A stretch of 13,395 nt of DNA from an uncultured Prevotellaceae bacterium (lineage in GTDB: Bacteria; Bacteroidota; Bacteroidia; Bacteroidales; Bacteroidaceae), in NCBI GenBank assembly GCA_902803455.1, contig CADCQC010000316.1, forward strand, positions 1 to 13,395, given 5' to 3'. Shown here one piece after another: positions 1 to 7,271 of the stretch (position 1 is its first letter; each line of letters starts with the position of its first letter). The notes under the pieces were generated by a model that was not told where the DNA came from, ran no database searches, and saw only the letters and a list, made by a program, of their open reading frames with translations. The translations under genes and the position numbers were made by a program.

Positions 1-320
1 GCCATATCATCGCCGTCTGGGACATGCTTCTGCAGATAGGGTCGGATATATGATCAATCCTGCCGGATGGACCACCTATGATGGCAGTGAGACGACCGTT
101 CCTGGTCTACAGATATCATCTACGACCAGCAAGGCCGGAGGATGAATGGCCGTTTTACTAAAGACCCTCGTCTCTCAGTTGCTTGAAGTCGGAGATACCA
201 TAGGGGAGTAGCTTGACAGGTGCCATCGTTTGCTCGTTTTAGGATTGACGATGCGAAGATAAGCATTCTTGGTGACATCTCAAAATTTTTAACCCCGACT
301 AAGCAATAAAATGATAATGG
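1..320. other. Left-edge region without an intact gene; possible decayed gene tail
   Basis: No frame is open across this stretch on either strand. In the plus direction one frame is open from the edge to a stop at 143-145, another from the edge to 51-53, and a third from 91 to a stop at 184-186. The last encodes IIYDQQGRRMNG, which resembles the YDLQGRR motif common near the C-termini of secreted Bacteroidales proteins. A frameshifted 3' remnant of such a gene, convergent with the CotH gene, is possible but unproven. The AT-rich piece from about 280 to 320 follows the CotH stop and shows no clear terminator hairpin. Confidence 0.3.
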
Positions 321-2282
321 TTATAGGGACATCTTTTTCCCGTTGACAATATAGATGCCTTTGCTGAGGTGGGTGCGCAGTTCGGTCACGGGCACCTGGC
401 GCTTCACACAGATTCCTTGAAGGGTGTAGACATCCACCAGACAAGGGGATGTCTGACGGGAATCCTTGTCGTCATATCTGATATCGACGATGCCTGTCAC
501 CGGAGTCAGTTCCTCTTCTGTCAGATCATAGGGGGTGAGGTGGGAATAAATATATTCAGCGCGTTGGGAGAGCCACTTGCGTGCGTTGTTTGCCACCGTG
601 GCATAATTGTTTCCGTCATGCCATTGTTGGTAGTTGTGCTCCAGCGAAGGTCGGGCATAGTCGTAATAGTCTTGGCTGAAGTCGAGCAGTTCTTCCAATC
701 CGTCTCTCATCAGCAGGGTCCAGACCTTGTAATAGGCTCTGTCGAGTTGCTGGCTCACATACCTCAGGTCTTTGACAAACTGGCGGGCTTCCATGTGCAC
801 GCTGTTGAATAAATCGAGTTGCTGACTTCTTTGGAAGTAAAGGGCAGACTGTTCGTAGCCGAAGGCCCAGTCGAAATCCCAGACAGGGCCAAAGACATAT
901 TTTCCTCCGTTTTTGATATCTTCATTATAGAGAAAGACGCTCTTGGGATGTACCAGTTCGCAATTGCAGATCAGGTCGGTCACCGCCAGATAGCGTGCCA
1001 GGTATTCGATATCGGTCATGGGGGCAATCTCCTCACCAGATTGCAGCAGTTGCACCCATTGGTTGAAATGAGCACGAATGTCGCCCATGGTCAGTGATGT
1101 GGTGTTTTCGCTGAAATCCGGTTCCTTGATGTTGACGGGCAAATTGTAAGGGCTGCTCTTGAATTTGTAGGTCTCGTCATAGTATGTGTCGAGTTCGAGC
1201 AGGGTGGCCAAAGACTCATCTTCCAAGTCGATGCTGTTGTTGGAAAAACCTACTTTCTCGGTGAAATTGTAATTGCCGCGGTACTGGCCGTTGATATACA
1301 GTTCGACGGGTATGATGTGGTTGGCACCTGCTGTGCGGACGATGCAGGCGGCTTTCATGCCGATGGCATTGGCCATCATCGAACCTTTCAACGTATTGGC
1401 CAGCAGCACCCAACTCTTCCCTTTGGTCATCCCAAAGGGTTTCACTTTCTCATCAAACTTCAGCCGGTAGGGGTTTTTGGCGGTGGCGCTGTTGACCCAA
1501 CTGGAGTTGCCGCGCCCTTTGATCTGCACGGGGGTGGTTTTCATGGAGGGGAACACGCCGGCACCGTCGATGGTGATGGTGGCACCAACATACACTTCCT
1601 TGCTGGTGATCATCTTCCCGTCATCGGTTGTGATGCTGATGGTAGGCACGTTATCGGCTCTGTCGGTGAGCCAGTCGACATGTACGGTATAGTCGCTTCC
1701 GAAAGGCATCATGGTCAAAAGACTGTCATGACTATCCTCATCGGACAGTTGGCGGAGGATGCGCATGTCAGGGTAAGCGACGGTATAGGGGATCGCTTTG
1801 TCGAAACGGTGACGGCTCACCATGCTCTGTTGGGGTTCGTTGCCGATATAGGCGGTAGCGCTCTCGTCGGATAGTTGGAAAGAGGGGGTCAGCCATTTGC
1901 CGATGGCGCCTATCTGAAGGTTGACCTGACCGTCATCAGTGATATCGGCGAGGACATCGGTAAACACTTGATCATTGTGCTTGTTGTTGATCTTCAACTG
2001 GGTGAGCCGTGGAAGGACAGCCGGGGCGTCGTGACTGATGCTGTCCACCTCCTCTGCGGGATAGGTGATGATGGTGCCATCCTTCCAGACCGCTTCGACA
2101 GCACCATCTGGCAGCCTGCTGATGGAGGCTAAAGAGGAGGGATAAGCATCCATACCGCCATCGTTCAGATAGACAAAAAGGGTGTCGTTGAGAGCATCGG
2201 CATCGGCTGATGGCTGCAAGACCTTTGAGGACAGTCCTACGGCCTGAAGCAGAAAGAGGGTCAGCAGGATGGCTGTTTTCAT
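321..2282 (-). CDS. Secreted CotH-family (CotH kinase-like) protein
   Basis: The 653-residue product begins with a signal peptide (residues 1-18, hydrophobic ILLTLFLLQAVGL), so it is exported. Residues 34-82 (LFVYLNDGG...) resemble a short module often found at the N-terminus of Bacteroidales surface proteins. The CotH core follows at about 210-580: IKGRGNSSW (254-262), KNPYRLKFD (269-277), KPFGMTKGKSWVLLAN (281-296), YINGQYRGNYNFTEK (329-343) and the acidic WDFDWAFG (468-475), which matches the metal-binding region of CotH kinases. The C-terminus (about 615-650, VYTLQG...GIYIVNGKK) is a Bacteroidales secreted-protein tail. The family includes the spore-coat kinase CotH and eukaryotic-like surface proteins; the substrate here is unknown. 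The gene lies 36 bp downstream of licD on the same strand, so co-transcription is likely. Family assignment is firm; kinase activity is inferred. Confidence 0.88.
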   Translation of the reverse strand: MKTAILLTLFLLQAVGLSSKVLQPSADADALNDTLFVYLNDGGMDAYPSSLASISRLPDGAVEAVWKDGTIITYPAEEVDSISHDAPAVLPRLTQLKINNKHNDQVFTDVLADITDDGQVNLQIGAIGKWLTPSFQLSDESATAYIGNEPQQSMVSRHRFDKAIPYTVAYPDMRILRQLSDEDSHDSLLTMMPFGSDYTVHVDWLTDRADNVPTISITTDDGKMITSKEVYVGATITIDGAGVFPSMKTTPVQIKGRGNSSWVNSATAKNPYRLKFDEKVKPFGMTKGKSWVLLANTLKGSMMANAIGMKAACIVRTAGANHIIPVELYINGQYRGNYNFTEKVGFSNNSIDLEDESLATLLELDTYYDETYKFKSSPYNLPVNIKEPDFSENTTSLTMGDIRAHFNQWVQLLQSGEEIAPMTDIEYLARYLAVTDLICNCELVHPKSVFLYNEDIKNGGKYVFGPVWDFDWAFGYEQSALYFQRSQQLDLFNSVHMEARQFVKDLRYVSQQLDRAYYKVWTLLMRDGLEELLDFSQDYYDYARPSLEHNYQQWHDGNNYATVANNARKWLSQRAEYIYSHLTPYDLTEEELTPVTGIVDIRYDDKDSRQTSPCLVDVYTLQGICVKRQVPVTELRTHLSKGIYIVNGKKMSL

Positions 2283-2291
2283 ATCTTTTAG

Positions 2292-2322
2292 ATAGATGAA
2301 AAAGAGGTCTGTCTACATCTAT
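2292..2322 (-). repeat. Inverted repeat spanning the licD stop and the cotH leader
   Basis: ATAGATG (2292-2298) and CATCTAT (2316-2322) are perfect 7-base inverted arms around a 17-base loop. The arms include the licD stop codon (2319-2321) and end 9 bases before the CotH start codon. In the shared mRNA this could form a small hairpin between the two genes. There is no U-run, so it does not look like a terminator. A regulatory role is only a guess. Confidence 0.35.
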
Positions 2323-3191
2323 TTGAACAGTTTCCGAAAGAGTCGTTTGGGAGCCGACCACCGATAATTGCTTCTCACCTTCGGGAGGATTTCTTCATAA
2401 CCGTGGTGAGTGTCAAAGATGACCTCTCCATGGCAGGTGGCCACCTGTTTGGGTGTCATATAGTCATCGCCATACTGGGTGCGCAGCAGCAGGTCGTAAC
2501 CGCCGGGGGCGGGAATCTTCATGTCTTCGAAGTCGAGCCATACCGTCTCGTCGAAGATATGCCGGTCGAAGAGAATGTCGGTGCCGCTGAAAGAAATCTC
2601 TGCCACCAGCCGGCTGTCCTGTGGCTTGCATCGGCGCAGTTCATCCTCCATCTCACGGTAAATGGTCTGCCATCCCCGTTGTCGTACCACATGGCGGCAT
2701 TTGATCTTCCTGAAAACCAGTCCCAACCGTCCCGAGGCCAGGATGGCGGTGTTTTTTGCTTTCAGAAAGCGCATGGTGCGGTGCACGCTTCTGGTCAGCC
2801 GTTCACGTTCTGCCACGTCTTCGGGTACACCGTCGAGCACGAAGATGTCGATAAAGATACCTTGATGGAAGGGTTGGAAGGAGTCGGAAGGCCGTATGGC
2901 GGCCGTATGGCTCATGCGCAGTTGGGCATGTCCTCTGTGATAGTCGGTGTCGGAGTAGGCCGACTGGAGGAAAAACGGTTCTTGAAACGCTTCTTTTCCG
3001 ATGGTCAGCAGTCGGTCGTAGTCGTCGCGCATCATGCAGACGTCGATGTCGTCATCCCATGGGATGAATCCATGGTGACGGACGGCTCCCAGCAACGTGC
3101 CGCCGTCGGCCCATACGCTCAGGTGGTTGGCTTCGCACACTTCCAATAGTTTGGCAAGCAGTTGCATCTCTATTTTCCAGATCTCTTCCAT
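2319..3191 (-). CDS. LicD-family phosphotransferase
   Basis: The 290-residue protein has the LicD (nucleotidyltransferase-fold) signature: WADGGTLLGAVRHHGFIPWD, then DDIDV (27-51). The Asp cluster DDDID (46-50) is the expected metal-binding site. GIFIDIFVLDG (111-121) and YDLLLRTQYGDDYMTPK (232-248) are also typical of the family. Members transfer phosphocholine or a similar phospho-alcohol from a nucleotide-activated donor onto a glycan on the cytoplasmic side. No signal peptide is present. The last 14 residues (RWSAPKRLFRKLFK) are strongly basic and could bind the membrane surface. No choline uptake, choline kinase or cytidylyltransferase gene is nearby, so the donor is unknown. It is the first gene of a probable operon with the CotH gene. 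The ATG at 3189-3191 fits the family N-terminus and lies about 35 bases from the predicted transcription start. Confidence 0.9.
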   Translation of the reverse strand: MEEIWKIEMQLLAKLLEVCEANHLSVWADGGTLLGAVRHHGFIPWDDDIDVCMMRDDYDRLLTIGKEAFQEPFFLQSAYSDTDYHRGHAQLRMSHTAAIRPSDSFQPFHQGIFIDIFVLDGVPEDVAERERLTRSVHRTMRFLKAKNTAILASGRLGLVFRKIKCRHVVRQRGWQTIYREMEDELRRCKPQDSRLVAEISFSGTDILFDRHIFDETVWLDFEDMKIPAPGGYDLLLRTQYGDDYMTPKQVATCHGEVIFDTHHGYEEILPKVRSNYRWSAPKRLFRKLFK

Positions 3192-3231
3192 TGTTGATGA
3201 CTGTTGTTTGGGTGATTATTCTTCGACAAGG

Positions 3232-3239
3232 CAAAAGTA
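3232..3239 (-). promoter_or_regulatory. -7 box of the licD-cotH promoter
   Basis: On the minus strand the octamer TACTTTTG matches the Bacteroidales -7 consensus TAnnTTTG exactly, and the licD start is 40 bases downstream. No TTTG is found at the usual distance of about 20 bases upstream, so the -33 element is weak or missing. The same octamer serves as the -7 box of the GH2 gene at 7067-7074. Confidence 0.6.
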
Positions 3240-3267
3240 AGAAAAAAAACTGAGACACGCAGTGAAA

Positions 3268-3299
3268 TTTGGACGTTTCGATATTTTTCCCTACTTTAG
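3268..3299 (+). promoter_or_regulatory. Promoter of the FabK/NMO-like gene
   Basis: TTTG at 3268-3271 and TACTTTAG at 3292-3299 are separated by 20 bases, the normal spacing of a Bacteroidales -33/-7 pair. The -7 box differs from TAnnTTTG at one base. Transcription would start near 3305, which supports the ATG at 3346 over the in-frame GTG at 3262. The site lies next to the divergent licD promoter, so the two may share regulation. Confidence 0.55.
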
Positions 3300-3345
3300 C
3301 GGTCGGAAATCAATTGGAATTATAAAACATCATCGAAATAGAAAA

Positions 3346-4287
3346 ATGAAGAGCAATAGAATTACGACATTATTTGGTATCGAGTATCCCATTATTCAGG
3401 GAGGTATGGTGTGGATCAGTGGCTGGAGACTGGCATCGGCAGTGAGCAACGCTGGCGGTCTTGGACTGCTGGGAGCTGGTTCGATGCACCCCGAGACGCT
3501 CATTGAGCATATTCATAAGATGAAGGAGGCGACGGACCGTCCTTGGGGTGTCAATGTGCCACTGATGTATCCGGAAATCGACCGGCTGGTCGACATCCTC
3601 ATCGAGGAAAAGGTGAAGATCGTCTTCACCTCCGCGGGCAGTCCCAAGAAATACACACAGCGTTTTCATGATGCCGGAATGGTGGTGGCTCATGTGGTGT
3701 CGAGTTCCAAGTTTGCGAAAAAATGCGAGGAAGCAGGTGTCGATGCCGTAGTGGCCGAGGGTTTCGAGGCAGGTGGTCATAATGGCCGTGAGGAGACCAC
3801 GACGATGACCCTGATCCCGCAGGTGAGACGTGCCACCACACTGCCGCTGATAGCTGCTGGTGGTATCGGGTCGGGTGAGGCCATCCTCGCCGCCATGGCA
3901 TTGGGAGCGGAAGGTGTGCAGATCGGTACCCTCTTCGCACTGACTGAGGAAAGCAGTGCCTCGGAGGCTTTCAAACAGCGTTGCATCGCCTTGGAGGAGG
4001 GAGACACCATGCTCACTCTGAAGGCTATCTCACCCACACGGATGGTGAAAAACGACCTGTATGCGCGTATCGTGGAGGCAGAGAAAGAAGGTGCCTCTGC
4101 CGATGTGCTGCGCGGAATTCTCGGAAAGGCAGCCTCCAAACGAGGCATCTTTGAGGGTGACACCGAACAGGGTGAACTGGAGATTGGACAGATAGCCTCT
4201 GCCGTGCGTCAGGTGCGGCCCGTCGCACAAGTCATGGCACAACTCATCAAGGAGTTTGATGATGCCCGCTCAGCCCTTTTAGGTTGA
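3346..4287 (+). CDS. FMN-dependent FabK-type enoyl-ACP reductase / nitronate monooxygenase family protein
   Basis: The 313-residue protein is a TIM-barrel flavoenzyme. Visible family motifs are YPIIQGGM (14-21), NAGGLG (35-40), AEGFEAGGHNG (137-147, with the conserved active-site His145), AAGGIGSGE (170-178, FMN phosphate binding) and GAEGVQIGTLF (187-197). The order and wording of these blocks, including the TSAGSPKKYTQRFHDAG stretch (95-111), resemble Gram-positive FabK, which reduces enoyl-ACP in fatty acid synthesis. The same family holds nitronate monooxygenases, so the reaction cannot be settled from sequence reading. The protein is cytoplasmic, with no signal peptide. The ATG at 3346 was chosen because PIIQGG normally lies within about 20 residues of the start and a promoter sits just upstream. 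The gene is monocistronic and convergent with the GH2 gene. Its 3' end is duplicated (see 4260-4302). Confidence 0.87.
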   Translation: MKSNRITTLFGIEYPIIQGGMVWISGWRLASAVSNAGGLGLLGAGSMHPETLIEHIHKMKEATDRPWGVNVPLMYPEIDRLVDILIEEKVKIVFTSAGSPKKYTQRFHDAGMVVAHVVSSSKFAKKCEEAGVDAVVAEGFEAGGHNGREETTTMTLIPQVRRATTLPLIAAGGIGSGEAILAAMALGAEGVQIGTLFALTEESSASEAFKQRCIALEEGDTMLTLKAISPTRMVKNDLYARIVEAEKEGASADVLRGILGKAASKRGIFEGDTEQGELEIGQIASAVRQVRPVAQVMAQLIKEFDDARSALLG

Positions 4288-4302
4288 TGCCCGCTCAGCC
4301 CT
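4260..4302 (+). repeat. Tandem duplication of the 3' end of the FabK/NMO-like gene
   Basis: The 18-mer TGATGCCCGCTCAGCCCT occurs at 4260-4277 and again at 4285-4302, a 25-base period. The second copy starts exactly at the stop codon (TGA, 4285-4287). The first copy encodes the C-terminal DARSALLG. The second copy, read in the matching register, encodes DARSALLR followed by TAA at 4310-4312. It therefore looks like a duplicated gene end with its own stop. Confidence 0.85.
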
Positions 4303-4322
4303 GCTAAGATAAAGGATCTTCT

Positions 4323-7037
4323 CTATTTGATTTTTGGTTTCAGTTCATCAGGAGAGTCTTTGGTGAACATGTTGACTGGTGGTGCCTCTCGCTCGAAGAG
4401 TTGGGTGATGAGGGCTGTCGGTATGGTGGTGTCGGGATCGAAGTCTTTCGACTGCATATAGCGCAGGATGGAATGACGGAGTTGCCGCGCCACAGGACGG
4501 TGAGCCAGGTCGCTGCTGATATCGAGCGTGGTCATCAGCAGGCGGCCATTGAGAACATGGGCCTCTATCATCATGCCCAACTTGCGGCTGACATGCCATG
4601 TGTCGATGGGTTGCACGATGGGTTGGTAATAGATGGGCATGTCGGAGAGGTTCATCACTTGTGCGTGGTTGACCAGTTCCCACCATTGCAGGTTTTGCCA
4701 GTCTTCGGTGGGGAAGTCGCGGAACACGGGATGGTCGGATTGTATGTAGGCTCCTGTGGTGTGGGGCGGGCGCATCTTAAACCAACTGGTGTTCCAGAAG
4801 ACAGGCAGGAAGGTATGGCGGACGTCGTTGCCATAGCGCACCTTGCCTGCGGCGGTCAGCAATACCTTTCCTCCCTTTCTCAACACGTTGATGGCTTTCT
4901 CGTCGAGGGTATCAGTGACGTGGATACCTTCCGAGGAGGTTGTGAGTGTCTCTGGATATACCCAAAGGTCATAGTGGTTGCTATGGCCGGACGTGGTGAG
5001 TGTGAGCGTGAGTTTGGCTGGTGCTTCGATGTCGTGGGGATTGACCACGATGTCCTCTCCTGTTGTATAGGTCCCTTGTGCGATAGTTTTCCCGTTGGAG
5101 GTCATGCTGTAGGTGGCTTGCCGGTCGGCATGTCCTGTGGCATCGTAGATGCGGGTGCCGATGCGGATGGTGTCGGCAGTGGTGTAGACAAAACGGGGCA
5201 GAAGGGCCAGGGGAACAATGGGATTGCAGAACTCACGCCATTGTGCTGCCGTGCAGTAGCCTTTCTCCCGCCAGTGTACGTTGAGCGGCCCTACGAGGGC
5301 TGTTCCTTGTCCGCTGTAGTCGTTGAGGCTGAGTAATTGAAATCCTGTGTAGTCTTTGGTTCGCAGATTGCGCTCCATCTCATATTTGTAGGCCAGCACC
5401 TGCAAGTGTCCGCTGGCCATGAGAAATTTACGGGCTTGTGAGGCCATGCCGTTGGTCTCGAGCAAGTCTTTGAAGATCTCCAAATTACCAGGTTGATAGG
5501 CTCCGGTATATTGGCTGATCTCCTCAAAGTCGGGGAAGACACACCATTGTCCTTGTTCATGACTGATATAGGGCTCTGTGTTGACGGGACGCTCTGCCGT
5601 GGGTTTGAAATTGCGGGGCACTGCCAGTTGCTCCTCAAAATCATCGGTGCTCTGGGGGGCATGACGGTCCCAGTCGAGTCCGCGCGCTCCTCCTTTCACA
5701 TGGTATTCTGATCCTTCGTCCCAGGCCCATCCACCGCCGACGCTGGCGGTGCAATAGATGCGGGAGGGGTCGTAGGCTTTCATCTCACGGCAGAAATCCT
5801 TGCCCCAGCTCACCCAGTCGCCAGCCGGTTCGTTGCCGCCGGCGAGCATGATCAGTGAGGGATGGCTGCCATAGGTGTCGATGATACGCTTGCACTCATC
5901 GGTCAGGTATTGGTCGATGGCCATGCCGCGGCGCAGGCGCACACCATGGTTGGGCCACGAAGGGCCTTCCGGCTGCAGGTAGATGCCCAGTTGGTCGGCG
6001 GCAGTGAAGGCGGCTTCGGGAGGACAGTAACTGTGGAAACGTACGTGGTTGAGTCCGTATTCCTTGCATTTGCCCAGCACTTCCAGCCATGATGCCACAT
6101 CGGTAGGGGGATAACCTGTCTCGGGGAAACAACAGTTCTCCACGGTGCCACGCAGGTATAATGGCTGGCCGTTGAGCAGGATGTGCCGTCCTTGGGTGCT
6201 CACCTCGCGCACACCGAAACTCACGGGAATGGCATGACCCCGATAGTCGACGGTCACCTCATAGAGTTGCGGGTTGTCCTCACTCCACAGGCGTAGCGGC
6301 GCATCGAGCGTCAGTTCATAGATGGTGTCGTTGAGGAAGATGCGTGCTTTACGCTGCTGGATGTCGGTCGTCACCCGTTTGCGGTAGATGACAGGGGATG
6401 TCATCAGTTGGATGCGCCCGGCGATACCGTTCCAGTCGCCTTGGGTCTGGTCGGTCACGCTGTGGGAGTCCTGTCCCACGCACACGTTCTCAATGCCGTT
6501 GTATACCTTGATGGTGATGGTGTTGGTCGATCCTGGTTTCAGATAGCGGGTGACATCGTATTGGTGGGGTGCGCTGAGTGACATCTGATGTCCCACCTCA
6601 TGACCGTTGATATAGACGGTGGTCTCTATATGGGGCCGTTCGAGATAGAGTGTCACGGGTTGTTTGCGCCAGGAACGGGGCACATTCACCTTGCGTTCAT
6701 ACCAGGCGTAGCCCACATAGTGCTTGGAGGGTGTGAGGAAGAAGGGGAATTTCATCTCACCTGGCCGGCGGTATTTCTCCATGTATGGATTGTAGAAATA
6801 CGAGGAGTCGTAAAGGGAACTCACCCATTGTGTCTCTGGGGTCACTTTGTCTCCCTTGCCATTGGTCAGCATCGACCCAGGCAGGACCACCTGGTCGGTA
6901 TATTGACGTGGCGGGGTGGCATCATTGGTGCGTGAGGTGGCAAATTGCCATGTTCCTTTGAGATCGATCGTCTGTTGGGCACTAACGGTGAATGCAATGG
7001 CTGTCAGCACCGTGATAAGGGTGGTTTTCAGTTTCAT
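4323..7037 (-). CDS. Secreted glycoside hydrolase family 2 enzyme with extra C-terminal domain
   Basis: The 904-residue product has a signal peptide (MKLKTTLITVLTAIAFTVSA, 1-20). Next come a GH2 sugar-binding jelly-roll domain (about 24-215; YAWYERKVNVP, 110-120; YLERPHIETTVYINGHEVG, 131-149), an immunoglobulin-like domain (about 216-280) and a TIM barrel (about 285-610). In the barrel, GGNEP (400-404) carries the probable acid/base Glu403, and SHEQGQW (492-498) the probable nucleophile Glu494. After the barrel, about 300 residues remain, including KGGKVLLTA (721-729) and a region to about 862 that resembles a Rossmann-like or amidotransferase-like fold. It should act on a plant or host glycan in the periplasm or at the surface; the sugar is unknown. 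No SusC/SusD pair is near. An upstream in-frame ATG at 7097 was rejected because it overlaps the promoter and precedes the signal peptide. Confidence 0.88.
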   Translation of the reverse strand: MKLKTTLITVLTAIAFTVSAQQTIDLKGTWQFATSRTNDATPPRQYTDQVVLPGSMLTNGKGDKVTPETQWVSSLYDSSYFYNPYMEKYRRPGEMKFPFFLTPSKHYVGYAWYERKVNVPRSWRKQPVTLYLERPHIETTVYINGHEVGHQMSLSAPHQYDVTRYLKPGSTNTITIKVYNGIENVCVGQDSHSVTDQTQGDWNGIAGRIQLMTSPVIYRKRVTTDIQQRKARIFLNDTIYELTLDAPLRLWSEDNPQLYEVTVDYRGHAIPVSFGVREVSTQGRHILLNGQPLYLRGTVENCCFPETGYPPTDVASWLEVLGKCKEYGLNHVRFHSYCPPEAAFTAADQLGIYLQPEGPSWPNHGVRLRRGMAIDQYLTDECKRIIDTYGSHPSLIMLAGGNEPAGDWVSWGKDFCREMKAYDPSRIYCTASVGGGWAWDEGSEYHVKGGARGLDWDRHAPQSTDDFEEQLAVPRNFKPTAERPVNTEPYISHEQGQWCVFPDFEEISQYTGAYQPGNLEIFKDLLETNGMASQARKFLMASGHLQVLAYKYEMERNLRTKDYTGFQLLSLNDYSGQGTALVGPLNVHWREKGYCTAAQWREFCNPIVPLALLPRFVYTTADTIRIGTRIYDATGHADRQATYSMTSNGKTIAQGTYTTGEDIVVNPHDIEAPAKLTLTLTTSGHSNHYDLWVYPETLTTSSEGIHVTDTLDEKAINVLRKGGKVLLTAAGKVRYGNDVRHTFLPVFWNTSWFKMRPPHTTGAYIQSDHPVFRDFPTEDWQNLQWWELVNHAQVMNLSDMPIYYQPIVQPIDTWHVSRKLGMMIEAHVLNGRLLMTTLDISSDLAHRPVARQLRHSILRYMQSKDFDPDTTIPTALITQLFEREAPPVNMFTKDSPDELKPKIK

Positions 7038-7066
7038 TTTGGCAGAAATAGTTTCGTTTGTTGCAA

Positions 7067-7098
7067 CAAAAGTAAAGGTGTTTTTTCTCTTTTGCAAA
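7067..7098 (-). promoter_or_regulatory. Promoter of the GH2 gene
   Basis: On the minus strand TTTG (7095-7098) and TACTTTTG (7067-7074) are 20 bases apart, a full match to the Bacteroidales TTTG-N20-TAnnTTTG promoter. Transcription would start near 7060, leaving a leader of roughly 20 bases before the ATG at 7037. This placement argues against the longer reading frame that begins at 7097. Confidence 0.75.
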
Positions 7099-7139
7099 TT
7101 TTTAGGTCGTTTTTGTGTAAAGAATCATCAGGAGTTTTT

Positions 7140-7154
7140 ATGAACGCAGTTCAT
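7140..7154. promoter_or_regulatory. Short palindrome between divergent GH2 and SH3b genes
   Basis: ATGAAC (7140-7145) and GTTCAT (7149-7154) are perfect inverted half-sites separated by GCA. The 15-base palindrome sits between the two divergent promoters of the 234-base intergenic region. It has the size of a dimeric regulator operator, but nothing identifies a regulator. Confidence 0.35.
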
Positions 7155-7224
7155 GAATTCTCAAAAATGCCCAAAAAATCGTGAAAAAATGATATAAAAG
7201 AGCCGTTTTTGGCCTCATTATTTA

Positions 7225-7232
7225 TAACTTTG
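7225..7232 (+). promoter_or_regulatory. -7 box of the SH3b-SEDS-GTPase operon
   Basis: TAACTTTG matches TAnnTTTG exactly and lies 40 bases before the SH3b start codon. The nearest upstream TTTG (7208-7211) is only 13 bases away instead of about 20, so no proper -33 element is present. The promoter may be weak or need an activator. It is the only clear promoter seen for the five-gene run. Confidence 0.6.
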
Positions 7233-7271
7233 GAGCGTCAACTGATTGTTTCATTCTAAAAACGTAAGAAA

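Noticed and set aside
1317..1874. Plus-strand open frame of 185 codons opposite the CotH gene
   Set aside because: It is Gly/His-rich antisense reading of the CotH domain with no family motif.
3262..3345. GTG start at 3262 for the FabK/NMO-like gene
   Set aside because: It includes the predicted promoter and adds 28 residues not expected in this family.
4306..4320. AAGAT-AAAGG-ATCTT hairpin between the convergent FabK-like and GH2 genes
   Set aside because: The stem is only 5 AT-rich pairs with no clear U-run, so it is too weak to call a terminator.
4401..5336. Long plus-strand open frame of 311 codons opposite the GH2 gene
   Set aside because: It lies fully antisense to a strong GH2 gene with catalytic motifs, has His/Gly/Val-rich composition typical of a shadow frame, and has no promoter or recognisable domain.
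7038..7097. Longer N-terminus of the GH2 protein from ATG 7097
   Set aside because: It precedes a textbook signal peptide and covers the predicted promoter, so it would not be in the mRNA.
7199..7216. Imperfect inverted repeat GAGCC/GGCCTC just before the operon -7 box
   Set aside because: It pairs only 5 bases with a bulge, within chance expectation.
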